Assembly (NCBI GenBank): GCA_017626055.1
Contig: JAGAJM010000004.1
Location: forward strand, 248,001-312,000
Direction of reading: 5' to 3'
DNA from: a bacterium
Lineage (GTDB): Bacteria > Cyanobacteriota > Vampirovibrionia > Gastranaerophilales > Gastranaerophilaceae
Length of the DNA: 64,000 nt
The notes under the pieces: model-generated
What the model was told of the DNA's origin: nothing
Seen by the model: only the letters and a program-made list of their open reading frames with translations
Database searches by the model: none
Position numbers and translations under genes: made by a program
Shown: one piece after another, positions 49,157 to 59,067 of the stretch
How the letters are laid out: the number at the start of each line of letters is the position of its first letter
Numbering within the stretch: position 1 is the stretch's first letter

Positions 49157-51841
49157 ATGACAACAAAAAGCAAAAAGAACGTTGAAAATTTAGAAAAGGC
49201 TTTAACAAAGTCTACTCTAGTTGACAGCGCTGAGCAATTAGAATTACTTATTGAAAGAGTAAAAAAAGCTCAAAAACTTTATTCAACTTTCTCTCAAGAA
49301 AAAGTTGATGCAATTTTCAAAGCTGCTGCAACTGCTGCAGACAAAGCTCGTATCCCTCTAGCTAGAATGGCTGTTGAAGAAACTGGCATGGGTATTTTAG
49401 AAGATAAAATCATTAAAAACCACTATGCTTCTGAATACATTTACAACAAACACAAAAATGCTAAAACTTGTGGAATCATTAAAGAAGATAAAACAAATGG
49501 TACAAAAATTGTTGCTGAACCTTTGGGTATTTTGGCAGGTATTATTCCTACAACAAACCCAACTTCAACTGCAATTTTCAAATCATTGATTGCTTTAAAA
49601 ACAAGAAACGCAATTATCTTCTCACCACACCCAAGAGCTATGAAATGTACAATTGCTGCTGCTAGATTAGTTTTAGAAGCTGCAGTTAAAGCTGGTGCTC
49701 CAGAAGATATCATTGGTTGGATCGATGTTCCATCTATCGAATTATCAAGCCAATTGATGAAACACCCTAACATTGACTGTATCTTGGCAACAGGTGGTCC
49801 TGGTATGGTTAAAGCAGCATACTCATCAGGTAACCCAGCATTAGGTGTTGGTCCTGGTAACACTTCAGTAGTTATTGATGAAACAGCTGATATTAAAATG
49901 GCAGTTTCTTCAATTCTTATGTCAAAAACTTTTGACAATGGTATGATTTGTGCTTCTGAACAAGCAGTTATCATTGTTGATAGTATTTATGAAGAAGTTA
50001 AAAAAGAATTTGAATACAGAGGTGCATATTTAGTATCTAAAGCTGAACAACAAAAAATGATCGATCTTCCATTTATCGATCCAAAACGTGGTACAGCTCA
50101 CCCTGATATCGTAGGTCAAACAGCTCATACAATCGCTAAACTTTCTGGTTTTGATGTTCCAGAAAATGCAAAAGTTCTTTTAGCTGAAAGACCATGTGTA
50201 GATTGGGAAGATCCATTCTCAAGAGAAAAATTATCTCCAATTCTTTCTATGTACAGAGCTAAAAACTATGAAGAAGCTACTGATATGGCTTATGAAATGG
50301 TTTCAAAAGGTGGCGCAGGTCACACTTCAGTTCTTTACACAGATGCAAGAACTCAAGAAAGAATCAACCACTTCTCAGAAAAAATGCCAGCATGTAGAGT
50401 TTTAATTAACTCTCCATCATCACAAGGTGGTATTGGTGATTTATACAACTTCAAGTTAGAACCATCATTAACTTTAGGTTGCGGTTCTTGGGGTAAAAAC
50501 GCAGTTTCTGGTAACGTAGGCGTTGAAAACTTATTAAACTACAAAACAGTAGCTGAAAGGAGAGAAAACATGTTATGGTTTAAGGTTCCTCAAAAAATCT
50601 ACTTCAAACGTGGCGCTATTGATTTAGCTCTTCGTGAATTAGAAGGTAAAAAACGTGCATTTATCGTAACAGACAGATTCCTATTCAACTCTGGTGCGGT
50701 TTATAGCGTAACAAATATTTTGGATGAAATTGGTATTGATTATCAAATCTTCTTTGATGTTAAACCAGATCCAACTCTATCTACAATTAACCAAGCTATG
50801 GAAATTATCAGACCATACGAACCTGATGTTATCATTTCATTAGGTGGTGGTTCTCCAATGGACGCAGCTAAAATTATGTGGTTAATGTACGAACAACCTG
50901 AAACAAACTTCGAAGATATCTCTATGAGATTTATGGATATCAGAAAAAGAATTTGTAGAATTCCTGATCTTGGTAAAAAAGCTACAATGGTTGCTATTCC
51001 AACAACTTCAGGTACAGGTTCAGAAGTTACTCCATTCGCAATTATTACAGATGATGAAACTCACGTAAAATATGCGATTGCAGATTATGCTCTAACACCA
51101 AATATGGCTATTGTTGACCCTAACTTTGTTGATGGTATGCCAAAAGGTTTAACAGCAGCATCAGGTATTGATGCTTTAGTTCACTCAATTGAAGCATATG
51201 TATCTTGTATGGCTACTAACTTCACAAACTCAAATGCTTTAGAAGCAACTAAGTTAGTATTCAGATACTTAGAAAGATCATACTCTGAAGGTGCTAACGA
51301 TCCTATCGCTAGAGAAAAAATGCATTATGCAGCAACTATCGCTGGTATGGCATTTGCTAACTCATTCTTAGGATTATGCCACTCTATGGCTCACAAATTA
51401 GGTGCAATGTTTAATGTACCTCACGGTGTTGCTAACGCATTATTAATCAGACAAGTAATCAAATACAACGCAACTGATTGTCCTAAAAAACAAGCAACAT
51501 TCCCTCAATACAAGTTCCCTAACGCTAAGGCTAAATATGGCCAAATCGCTGACAACTTAGGATTGGGTGGAAAATCTGATGATGAAAAAGTTGAATTGTT
51601 AATTTCAGCAGTTGATGAATTAATGAAGAAATTAAATCTTCCAAATTCTATCAAAGACTTCGGTGTAACTGAAGAACAATTCAATGCTAAATTGGATGAA
51701 ATGGTTGAATTGGCATTTGACGACCAATGTACAGGTGCTAACCCAGCATACCCAATTATGTCTGATATGAAACAAATCTATATCGACGCATTTGAAGGTG
51801 TTGTAAGAGATTACCATTCAACAGCTAAAAAATCAAAATAG
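49157..51841 (+). CDS. adhE: Bifunctional aldehyde-alcohol dehydrogenase
   Basis: An 894-residue AdhE, full length. The N-terminal aldehyde dehydrogenase half has IIPTTNPTSTAIFKSLIALKTRN, GGPGMVKAAYSSGNPALGVG and the catalytic Cys in DNGMICASEQ near residue 255. The C-terminal half is an iron alcohol dehydrogenase: SLGGGSPMDAAK, GTGSEVTPFA, AIVDPNFV and metal ligands in SLCHSMAHKLGAMFNVPHG (near residue 736, given here as LCHSMAHK). It reduces acetyl-CoA to ethanol and reoxidises NADH in fermentation, and AdhE forms spirosome filaments. A strong AAAAAGGAGA ribosome site precedes it, with codon use like highly expressed genes. Confidence 0.97.
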   Translation: MTTKSKKNVENLEKALTKSTLVDSAEQLELLIERVKKAQKLYSTFSQEKVDAIFKAAATAADKARIPLARMAVEETGMGILEDKIIKNHYASEYIYNKHKNAKTCGIIKEDKTNGTKIVAEPLGILAGIIPTTNPTSTAIFKSLIALKTRNAIIFSPHPRAMKCTIAAARLVLEAAVKAGAPEDIIGWIDVPSIELSSQLMKHPNIDCILATGGPGMVKAAYSSGNPALGVGPGNTSVVIDETADIKMAVSSILMSKTFDNGMICASEQAVIIVDSIYEEVKKEFEYRGAYLVSKAEQQKMIDLPFIDPKRGTAHPDIVGQTAHTIAKLSGFDVPENAKVLLAERPCVDWEDPFSREKLSPILSMYRAKNYEEATDMAYEMVSKGGAGHTSVLYTDARTQERINHFSEKMPACRVLINSPSSQGGIGDLYNFKLEPSLTLGCGSWGKNAVSGNVGVENLLNYKTVAERRENMLWFKVPQKIYFKRGAIDLALRELEGKKRAFIVTDRFLFNSGAVYSVTNILDEIGIDYQIFFDVKPDPTLSTINQAMEIIRPYEPDVIISLGGGSPMDAAKIMWLMYEQPETNFEDISMRFMDIRKRICRIPDLGKKATMVAIPTTSGTGSEVTPFAIITDDETHVKYAIADYALTPNMAIVDPNFVDGMPKGLTAASGIDALVHSIEAYVSCMATNFTNSNALEATKLVFRYLERSYSEGANDPIAREKMHYAATIAGMAFANSFLGLCHSMAHKLGAMFNVPHGVANALLIRQVIKYNATDCPKKQATFPQYKFPNAKAKYGQIADNLGLGGKSDDEKVELLISAVDELMKKLNLPNSIKDFGVTEEQFNAKLDEMVELAFDDQCTGANPAYPIMSDMKQIYIDAFEGVVRDYHSTAKKSK

Positions 51842-51857
51842 TTTTTGATTATAAATG

Positions 51858-51887
51858 AAAAAGACTGGTAGAAATACCAGTCTTTTT
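51858..51887. terminator. Terminator after adhE
   Basis: AAAAAGACTGGTA pairs with its complement around a GAAA tetraloop (51858-51887) with T runs. It also faces the convergent repeat-protein gene. Confidence 0.9.
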
Positions 51888-54800
51888 TTATGCTTTACCA
51901 CCAGAAGCGGCAGATATAGCTTGAACTTTTTTCATTTTCTTCTTAGATTCGATAATACTTTCAGTGTTGAATCTTGAAAGTTTTCTATCAGCTTTGTCGT
52001 CTGTTAAAGTTGTTTCTGTAACGTTTGCATTGGCTGATGCTGAAGCTGAAAGTTGTGTAATTGATGCTAAGAATTCATTATCCTCGGTATTTTCTACATT
52101 TTCTTTTGGAAGATTTTCGATTTCTGTATCATCTGTTGAATTAGTTTCTTCTGTTGTTTCTGGTTCTTCAGAAAGTTCTTTTGAACTTTCTCCAGCTTTT
52201 TTCTCTAATTCATTATTTTGTGCATTAGCAACTTTTAATGTTTCATCTGAATCTTTAGAAGTTGCGTTTGCTATTGCGTTTGTGATTACGCCAGTTGTAC
52301 CTGTTGCAGTTGCAACTGTACCTGAAGCCACTTCTGCTAAGCCTTTTGCTGTAACGATTTCACCAGCAATAACTTGTGCAACGCCGATACTATAAGTAAA
52401 TGGATTAGACATCAATGTTAGACCTGAAAGCATTAATCCAGCGCCTAAGTGAGTATTTACAACACCAACAGATGTTGTGCCTATACCAACTGCGGTTGTT
52501 TTTATAGATGTATCTAATTGATTTGAAATAGTTTTGTCTAATGCTGATAAATCTTTATTCATTGTTTGGGTATTATTTCTGAATTTTGCTAATTGTTGAA
52601 CGCTATTTGAAATAGTTTTATCAGCTGCGAATGTTGTTTCTTCATCTTTGCTTGCAGTTGCATCTAGTTGAGTTGATAAATTTGTCATCTTTGCTTGAGC
52701 AGCTAATGCTTGTTCTTGAGTTTGTGCAGTTTCCATTTCAGTTTGTGCAGCTGCATGCTGATTAGAGATTACTTGTGAATCTGCTAAGTTTGCATCATGT
52801 TTAGTCACTGCTTTAGCGGTTTCTGAGTCGATATTTTTAATTAGAGTTTCGCTTTGTCTAGTTTGTGAACGAACGATGTGAGTAAGTCTATTCATATCTC
52901 GTTCGTCTTTAACCATATTCGCTGTTGATTTTATTGTTGTAGCGGTTGCATCAATTGCGTTTTGGGTACTGAATTCCATGCTTACAGAAGGTTCTTTACC
53001 TTGTTGTTTTTGTTCATTAGCTTGAGCTGGTTGAGCATCTTGGTTTTCTTCTGTTTGAGTTTGTTCAGTTGTTTGGGCTGGTTGTTCTTCCTCTGTTGCA
53101 GGTTGAGCTTCAGTTGGTGTTTCAGATGTTTGATTTTCTCCAGATGTATTAGTCTCACCTGTTCCATCAGTTGAATTTTGAGCATCTGTTTGAGCTGATT
53201 GCTCATCTGAGCCTGAGATTTCATCAGCATCTTTAATTTCTTGATTATTTGTTTTAAATATTTGGTTTGCTTCTTTAATTGTTCCGTCAGCATCTTTATT
53301 TGTATCTGAGGCTGTTTTTGTAGCAAGAAGTCCCATAGAACCTGTGCCCATTGCAATTGCACCAAATAATAATTCTTTTTCACCTTGTTGGAATAAGGTT
53401 GTACCTAGAATAAATAACATTGCACCTTCTGAGAAAGTGAATGGATTTGACATCAAGGTTGAACCAATACTTTGTAATCCTGTTCCAACTGCAGTATCAA
53501 CAAAGCCTTTAGTAACAGTTCCAGCTCCAACTACTTGAGTGTTTTCTGCAACTTTTTCTGCGTTAGTGTTACGAGATTCTAAATTGTCATTTCTGCCTAT
53601 TAAAGCTTTTGTTAGGCTTTCACCTTTTGAGGTAGATTCTGTACTTTTTACTGTTGATTTTTTTACTAAGTCTTTAAGTGATTTACTTTCATCTTGTTTT
53701 TCAGTAATTTGTGCAGTTAGAGTTTGTTTTTGAGCGTTATTTTCAGCTGCTTTTGTTGTGTCTTGAGCATTTGTTGGTTGAGATTCATTTTGAATTGTTT
53801 CTAATTCTGATAAAAATTCGTCTTCTTGAGTTTGAGTTTTCTCAAGTTTTGTTTGTGATGTTGCAGCATCTTTTGATAGATTTGTAGCATCTTTTTGCGC
53901 TCTTTTTAGTTCTTGTTGTAAACGCTTATCATTACGTTCAACACTTTTATCTCTTGCAAGTAGGTCAGTTGTTGAAACTAGAGTTGTTGCGGTTGCTAAA
54001 ATTGAATTTTGATAAGAAATATTTGTTGAAACTTTATAATCTAGTGGTTTATTTTGTTTATTTTCTTTATCTTTAGCAGCATTTTCTTTTGAATTGAATT
54101 GGTCACCCATTACATTTTCAGTTTCATTTTCTGTTTTTGTTGCAAGTTCTGTGTATTCGTTAGCGAATTTTGCCAATTCAGTATTTTCAGAATTTTTAAT
54201 TTCTGATAGGGTGTCATTTGATGTTACATCTAATTCAGTACCTTTTTCGATTGCTAATTCTGAGATATCTTCGCTACTTTTTACGCCATACAAAGGATCA
54301 GAGCTTTTTCCGTTACCATCAATTACGATACCTGTTGTAGCTTGAGGTAATTGAGCAGAGTAGTAATTCTTTTCGTATTCGCCTAATTCTTTACCTGCTT
54401 TTATTGTATCTTGAGCAAGAGTCAAGTTGTCTGCAATATCTACATTTAAGTCATCTAATGTTTCTAAGAATGAATCTAAATCTGTGTGGTCAATTTGGAT
54501 TTCTTTCATCAAAGAGCCATCAGAGCCGTTTAATTGTTTAGAAAGGTGTTTATATTTCCTTTCTTCTGTTCTTGTTAGTTTGCCAGATTTTTTCTTTTCA
54601 TCAAGTTGTTTCCATTCTTCTGTTTTAGAAGAAATTTCGTTCATTGTATCTTTATAAGTATCTTCTTTTTTCTCTTTAATTTTTTTAGCTTTATCTGCTA
54701 TTTCGTTATATTTTTCGATATCTTTAGCTGCTTCTTCTAGAGCTTTATCTGATTTTGTAATATTTTGTTGAGCTTTCTTTTTAAGGTTATCAAGCTCATT

Positions 54801-55259
54801 GTTTGTTGTGCCAGTTGAACTTGTAGTGTTATCCTCAACTGCAGTTGCATCAGAAACCATAACATAATCAGTTACGTCTGCTTCTTGTTGTGCGTGAGCC
54901 CATTGCAAAACATCTTCTGGGATTTTATAACCCTCAGTTTCCATTGCAAGTATTTCTTCATAAGAATATGCTGCCCATTCCATATCCTTAATAGGACAAC
55001 CTGCAAGTCTATTGTTATGGATTTCTCTGTTTGCACCAATTAGTTCTTGTAATACTAAACTTTTACCCATGTTAAGGTAGTATTCATCTGAAAATTTTGC
55101 GCCGTGTTTAGCTTTTAGTTGTTTAGCTTTTACGATGGCATCTTCAGAATATCTTTTGCATAAATCTTCATCAAGAACAGTTGAAACAGTATTCACAATT
55201 GAATACTCTCCATTCGCTTCTTGTTGAGTTATTTTAAATACAAAATCACTATTAGCCAT
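51888..55259 (-). CDS. Large repetitive protein with duplicated coiled-coil/hydrophobic modules
   Basis: An 1123-residue protein, rich in Thr, Ser, Glu, Gln and Lys. The first 110 residues look globular (KQLKAKHGAKFSDEYYLNMGK). Residues 150-270 are coiled coil. A module then occurs twice, about 350 residues apart: a strand-helix start (QNSILATATT near 413; QNAIDATATT near 763), a coiled coil, and a glycine-rich hydrophobic stretch that opens MSNPFTFS (near 600) and MSNPFTYS (near 950). A Gln/Glu/Thr-rich linker separates the copies. There is no signal peptide. The layout suggests a protein that inserts hairpins into a membrane or forms fibres; no family recognised. Monocistronic. Confidence 0.7.
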   Translation of the reverse strand: MANSDFVFKITQQEANGEYSIVNTVSTVLDEDLCKRYSEDAIVKAKQLKAKHGAKFSDEYYLNMGKSLVLQELIGANREIHNNRLAGCPIKDMEWAAYSYEEILAMETEGYKIPEDVLQWAHAQQEADVTDYVMVSDATAVEDNTTSSTGTTNNELDNLKKKAQQNITKSDKALEEAAKDIEKYNEIADKAKKIKEKKEDTYKDTMNEISSKTEEWKQLDEKKKSGKLTRTEERKYKHLSKQLNGSDGSLMKEIQIDHTDLDSFLETLDDLNVDIADNLTLAQDTIKAGKELGEYEKNYYSAQLPQATTGIVIDGNGKSSDPLYGVKSSEDISELAIEKGTELDVTSNDTLSEIKNSENTELAKFANEYTELATKTENETENVMGDQFNSKENAAKDKENKQNKPLDYKVSTNISYQNSILATATTLVSTTDLLARDKSVERNDKRLQQELKRAQKDATNLSKDAATSQTKLEKTQTQEDEFLSELETIQNESQPTNAQDTTKAAENNAQKQTLTAQITEKQDESKSLKDLVKKSTVKSTESTSKGESLTKALIGRNDNLESRNTNAEKVAENTQVVGAGTVTKGFVDTAVGTGLQSIGSTLMSNPFTFSEGAMLFILGTTLFQQGEKELLFGAIAMGTGSMGLLATKTASDTNKDADGTIKEANQIFKTNNQEIKDADEISGSDEQSAQTDAQNSTDGTGETNTSGENQTSETPTEAQPATEEEQPAQTTEQTQTEENQDAQPAQANEQKQQGKEPSVSMEFSTQNAIDATATTIKSTANMVKDERDMNRLTHIVRSQTRQSETLIKNIDSETAKAVTKHDANLADSQVISNQHAAAQTEMETAQTQEQALAAQAKMTNLSTQLDATASKDEETTFAADKTISNSVQQLAKFRNNTQTMNKDLSALDKTISNQLDTSIKTTAVGIGTTSVGVVNTHLGAGLMLSGLTLMSNPFTYSIGVAQVIAGEIVTAKGLAEVASGTVATATGTTGVITNAIANATSKDSDETLKVANAQNNELEKKAGESSKELSEEPETTEETNSTDDTEIENLPKENVENTEDNEFLASITQLSASASANANVTETTLTDDKADRKLSRFNTESIIESKKKMKKVQAISAASGGKA

Positions 55260-55404
55260 CTTAAACCTTTATCCTTTTGATTTAATTCACATGTTTTATC
55301 GGTTTTTTTCTGTAAAACTTTAGGTATTTTGAGGATATAAGAGGTTATATTTACAAATCGTTACAATATGGTTGTGCCTTAAAAATTACGTATTGACGCT
55401 ATTT

Positions 55405-55431
55405 TTGACATTCAGTTGTGTTTGGTATAAT
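55405..55431 (+). promoter_or_regulatory. Promoter of the TPR protein gene
   Basis: TTGACA (55405-55410), a 15-nt spacer and TATAAT (55426-55431) preceded by TGG, an extended -10. The short spacer is compensated by the TGn motif. Confidence 0.55.
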
Positions 55432-55475
55432 CTTTTAATACGTTGTGATTTTAATTGCAACTTTGGAAATTGGTT

Positions 55476-56681
55476 ATGACAAAGAAACTTTTTACAACTG
55501 CAATAATAATGGGACTTTTGGGAATTTGTTTTATCCCAGAGGTTTGTGCTGCGGAAAAATTAACTAGAAAACAGAAAAAAGAAATTTCTTTGCTAAATAA
55601 TGCTAAGGTGAATTTTGATAATAAACAGTATGATATAGCGATTGATTTTTATACAAAAGCTATTATGGTGAATCCAGAAAATCCAGAGTCTTATGCAAAA
55701 CGTGGTAATTCCAGATTTTTAATGGGTAATTATAAGGATGCTGTTGTTGATTATACAAAAGCAATTGAATTGGATCCGAAAAGAGAAAATCTTTATTATA
55801 ATCGTGGGATTGCAAAAGCAAATTTGAATTTATACGAAGATGTGGTTGATGATTACACAAAAGAACTTGAACTAAACCCTGTGAATGTTAATGCGTATTT
55901 AAATAGGGGTTCAACTCAAGTAATTATGAAACGATATGATGAGGCTATTAAAGATTTTTCGATTGCTATTGGTTTAGATTCTAAAAATGAGTTAGCTTAT
56001 TATAATCGTGGGATTGCAAAACGTAATAAGGGTGACTATAAAGGTGCAATTGAAGATTACTCAAAAGTTATTGAATTGGATTCTGCTAATGTGGATGCAT
56101 ATAATAATCGTGGTGTTGCAAAGTATTATTTAAAAGATTATGTGGGTGCAATTGCTGATTATACAAAAGTTTTAGAATTGGATAGTTTCTTTAAACAAGC
56201 TCATTATAATCGAGGGATTGCAAAGTTAGGGTTGCAGAAATATGAGGATGCAATTACAGATTTTAATAAGGAATTAGAAATTAATCCAAAATCTGATTTG
56301 GCATATTACGAAATTGGAATTGCTGAATCACGATTAGATCATCATACATCAGCGATTGATGCGTTCACAAAAGCTATTGAACTAAACCCTAATAATGCTG
56401 AATATTATGCTCAGCGTGGGGCGTTGATTAGTAGAACTGATGGGGATTTGAAAAAAGCTAAAGAAGATTTAATAAAGGCTATTGATTTCGATCCTAATGA
56501 TTCTGAAAAATATCTAACTCGTGCGATAATTTTTTGCAAGTTAGATATGTATTTACCAGCAATTGATGATTTGAATGTAGTTATTAAAATGGATGAAAAA
56601 AATACTCAAGCATATGACTTACGTTCTTATGCGATTGGTTCAATGAATTCTGAACAACAAAAAGCTAATTCTGTTAGATAA
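55476..56681 (+). CDS. Secreted TPR-repeat protein
   Basis: A 401-residue protein starting at the ATG at 55476; the frame opens earlier at a TTG (55455) but the ATG gives a compact signal peptide (MTKKLFTTAIIMGLLGICFI, cleavage near VCAA). About ten tetratricopeptide repeats follow, with the canonical pattern of AYxxRGxAKxxLxxYxxAIxDYTKAIELDP. The repeats resemble those of chromosomally encoded scaffold proteins in gut bacteria. It probably lies outside the cytoplasmic membrane and mediates protein contacts. No enzymatic domain is present. Confidence 0.85.
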   Translation: MTKKLFTTAIIMGLLGICFIPEVCAAEKLTRKQKKEISLLNNAKVNFDNKQYDIAIDFYTKAIMVNPENPESYAKRGNSRFLMGNYKDAVVDYTKAIELDPKRENLYYNRGIAKANLNLYEDVVDDYTKELELNPVNVNAYLNRGSTQVIMKRYDEAIKDFSIAIGLDSKNELAYYNRGIAKRNKGDYKGAIEDYSKVIELDSANVDAYNNRGVAKYYLKDYVGAIADYTKVLELDSFFKQAHYNRGIAKLGLQKYEDAITDFNKELEINPKSDLAYYEIGIAESRLDHHTSAIDAFTKAIELNPNNAEYYAQRGALISRTDGDLKKAKEDLIKAIDFDPNDSEKYLTRAIIFCKLDMYLPAIDDLNVVIKMDEKNTQAYDLRSYAIGSMNSEQQKANSVR

Positions 56682-56749
56682 TTCAACTACTCGCACTATT
56701 TCAACTTTTTTAATTAATGCTATAATGAACCCGAAAAGGAGAGTTTATT

Positions 56750-58144
56750 ATGGAAATTAAAGTTGTTGAAAATGCAAAAGACATTGAGTGTGATGTTCTT
56801 GTTGTAAATAAATTTGAGGATGAATTGACCTCTAATCCGTTAGTTAACAAGTATGCTCCAGAAACTTTCAAAGGTAAAGCTGGAGAAACTTTTGTAATTC
56901 ACACAAGAGGAGAATTACCTTCTATGTATGTTTTAGCAGTTGGTCTAGGTAAAGAACAAGATTTAAACAATACTGTGATTAGAGAAAACATCGCAAAAGC
57001 TGTGAAAAAATGTGCAGAGTTGAAAGCAAAAACTATTGCATTAGATATTGATGCAAAATTCCCATTCGGAGTTCAATCTGTTATTGGTGCCGAGATTGCA
57101 AACTATCATTTTGATAAATATAAAACTAAAAAAGAACACAGAATATCTGAGTTATTCATTTCGAAGGTATCTGATGATGTGAAAGTTGGTGAGTATTTAG
57201 CTGAAGGTATGAAATTGGCTCGTAATTTAGCTAATGAACCTGCAGCATTTGCTAATCCTGCAAAATTGGCAGAAATTGCTCAGGGTTTTGAGGGCGTTGA
57301 AACTACAATTTATGATGAAGCGCAAATCCGTGAAATGGGTATGGGTGCATATTTAGCCGTGGCTCAAGGTAGTGTAAACCCTCCTAAATTTATTCATATT
57401 AAATATATTCCACAAAATCCAAAACGTAGAGTTGCGATTGTTGGTAAAGGTTTATGTTTCGATAGTGGTGGTTTAGATATTAAACCTGCTGCTTCAATGT
57501 TGAATATGAAAGATGATATGTCAGGGGCAGCTTGTGTTCTTGGTATTATGAAGGTTATTTCTAAACTTCAGCCAAGTGTAGAAGTTCACGCAATTATTGC
57601 GGCTTGTGAAAATATGCCATCAGGTTCTGCGTATAAACCAGGTGATATTTTAACAGCTAAAAATGGCAAAACTATTGAAGTTGATAATACAGATGCTGAA
57701 GGTCGTTTAACTTTAGCAGATGCTTTATGTTATGCTTGCGAACTTAATGTTGATGATGTAATTGATATTGCAACATTAACAGGTGCTTGTATGGTTGCAT
57801 TAGGTTCAGCTGCATCTGGTATTATGGGTAATAATGATGAGTTTGTAAATGAACTTATAAAAATTGGTGCTGATGCTGGTGAGAAATTCTGGCAGCTTCC
57901 AATGTGGCAAGAATATCGTGATAATTTAAAAAGTGATGTTGCCGATATGAGAAATACTGGAGCTCGTTATGGTGGGGCTTCATCTGCTGGCATGTTCTTG
58001 AAAGAATTTGTGTCAGGTGATGTTCGTTGGGCTCACTTAGATGTTGCAGGTACAGCCTTCTTAGATAAGCCTCAGCATGAGTTTTCTAAAGGTGCAACTG
58101 GTATCGGAGTAAGAACAATTTTGAATTATTTATTGTCTTATTAA
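56750..58144 (+). CDS. pepA: Leucyl aminopeptidase (M17 family)
   Basis: A 464-residue M17 aminopeptidase. The catalytic C-terminal domain shows VGKGLCFDSGGLDIKP (near residue 231), MKDDMSGAACVLG, the metal-ligand signature NTDAEGRLTLADAL (near residue 310) and an arginine-containing loop. The N-terminal domain is about 160 residues as in PepA. It removes N-terminal residues from peptides in the cytoplasm, and some homologues bind DNA. Ribosome site AAAAGGAGAG. It ends at a stem-loop at 58164. Confidence 0.95.
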   Translation: MEIKVVENAKDIECDVLVVNKFEDELTSNPLVNKYAPETFKGKAGETFVIHTRGELPSMYVLAVGLGKEQDLNNTVIRENIAKAVKKCAELKAKTIALDIDAKFPFGVQSVIGAEIANYHFDKYKTKKEHRISELFISKVSDDVKVGEYLAEGMKLARNLANEPAAFANPAKLAEIAQGFEGVETTIYDEAQIREMGMGAYLAVAQGSVNPPKFIHIKYIPQNPKRRVAIVGKGLCFDSGGLDIKPAASMLNMKDDMSGAACVLGIMKVISKLQPSVEVHAIIAACENMPSGSAYKPGDILTAKNGKTIEVDNTDAEGRLTLADALCYACELNVDDVIDIATLTGACMVALGSAASGIMGNNDEFVNELIKIGADAGEKFWQLPMWQEYRDNLKSDVADMRNTGARYGGASSAGMFLKEFVSGDVRWAHLDVAGTAFLDKPQHEFSKGATGIGVRTILNYLLSY

Positions 58145-58163
58145 ATTTCGATTTTATGTTGAG

Positions 58164-58185
58164 TGGGAGCTTTTATAAGCTCCCA
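58164..58185 (+). terminator. Stem-loop after pepA
   Basis: TGGGAGCTT-TTAT-AAGCTCCCA, a perfect 9-bp stem 20 nt after the pepA stop. The T tract after it is short (TTTCTC), so it is a weak intrinsic terminator or a processing signal. Confidence 0.65.
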
Positions 58186-58227
58186 TTTCTCATATATTTG
58201 GATGTGTGAAATTCGCAAAAGCTAATT

Positions 58228-58233
58228 TATAAT
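58228..58233 (+). promoter_or_regulatory. -10 element 6 nt before the next start codon
   Basis: A consensus TATAAT ends at 58233, followed by CCTTGT and then ATG at 58240. No Shine-Dalgarno sequence is possible in that space. The -35 is weak. This fits a leaderless transcript. Confidence 0.5.
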
Positions 58234-58239
58234 CCTTGT

Positions 58240-58944
58240 ATGATGGATTTATTTAAACAGATTAAATATTTTTTCTTAGCTTTAAAAGAAAAAGATTTGC
58301 AAGAAAAATTACAAAAAACAACAAAAAGAAGTTTTACCAATAAAACCTCTAAACATGTATTAGGTACTGCGGCTGATTTAACCCTTAATAGTCAGACTCT
58401 TAAGACGATTGAAGATGTGAAAGAAAATGTTTTGGCTATTATCAAACAAACTAATTGTGACCCAGACAAACTTTTAGATTACATAAAAGCTGCAAAAACT
58501 CCAGTTTATAAAATCAATAATGCTGATAAAATTTTAAACTTATTAAAAGAAGAAGAAGGTTTAATTTGTGAAAAACGTGGTCTTGAAGCGTTTATTTTAG
58601 GACTTGCGACAGGACAAGGTTTGAAATTTAAAACTCAACCAATGTTTGTTTTGAGATCTGGTGTTATAGATAAGTATTATATGTTGCATCATTTTTATCG
58701 TTGGTATTCGTTAAAAGCTGACTTACCTGGGTTTGATTATGAAACCCAAAAAAGGTTTAAATCTTATCTTTTTGAAAATAATGATAATGTAAAAGGTTTA
58801 TCAATGGAAGCGATTATTAGTTTACAAGAGGCTGTTGCTCGAGATCAAGAAGCAACTGAGTTTGTTTTAGATTATACAAATTCAATTGAAGGGTCAAAAC
58901 AAGTCATTGAAAAGATAAAAAATGATGGCTCTGCAAATGTGTAG
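58240..58944 (+). CDS. Hypothetical helical protein
   Basis: A 234-residue protein beginning MMDLFKQIKYFFLALKEKD (two adjacent ATG codons; the first lies 6 nt after TATAAT). It is Lys-rich and helical, without signal peptide, membrane segment or known motif; ILGLATGQGLKF and FYRWYSLKADLPGF are the most distinctive stretches. It follows pepA after a stem-loop and is probably transcribed alone as a leaderless mRNA. No function can be suggested. Confidence 0.65.
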   Translation: MMDLFKQIKYFFLALKEKDLQEKLQKTTKRSFTNKTSKHVLGTAADLTLNSQTLKTIEDVKENVLAIIKQTNCDPDKLLDYIKAAKTPVYKINNADKILNLLKEEEGLICEKRGLEAFILGLATGQGLKFKTQPMFVLRSGVIDKYYMLHHFYRWYSLKADLPGFDYETQKRFKSYLFENNDNVKGLSMEAIISLQEAVARDQEATEFVLDYTNSIEGSKQVIEKIKNDGSANV

Positions 58945-59067
58945 TTATGTAACAATAATGCTTTTTAGAAAAAATGGTAATAATTACCACTTTACAAATT
59001 AAATTTAATTTGCTATAATTAGTCATGTAAGAAATGAGAAAATGATTTTTAATGAAAGGCGGTAATC

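Noticed and set aside
49441-49974. 177-residue minus-strand ORF in adhE
   Set aside because: Antisense shadow of the aldehyde dehydrogenase half of AdhE.
52982-53383. 133-residue minus-strand ORF inside the large repetitive protein gene
   Set aside because: It is an alternative frame of low-complexity Gln/Lys/Leu codons within a clearly coding gene on the same strand.
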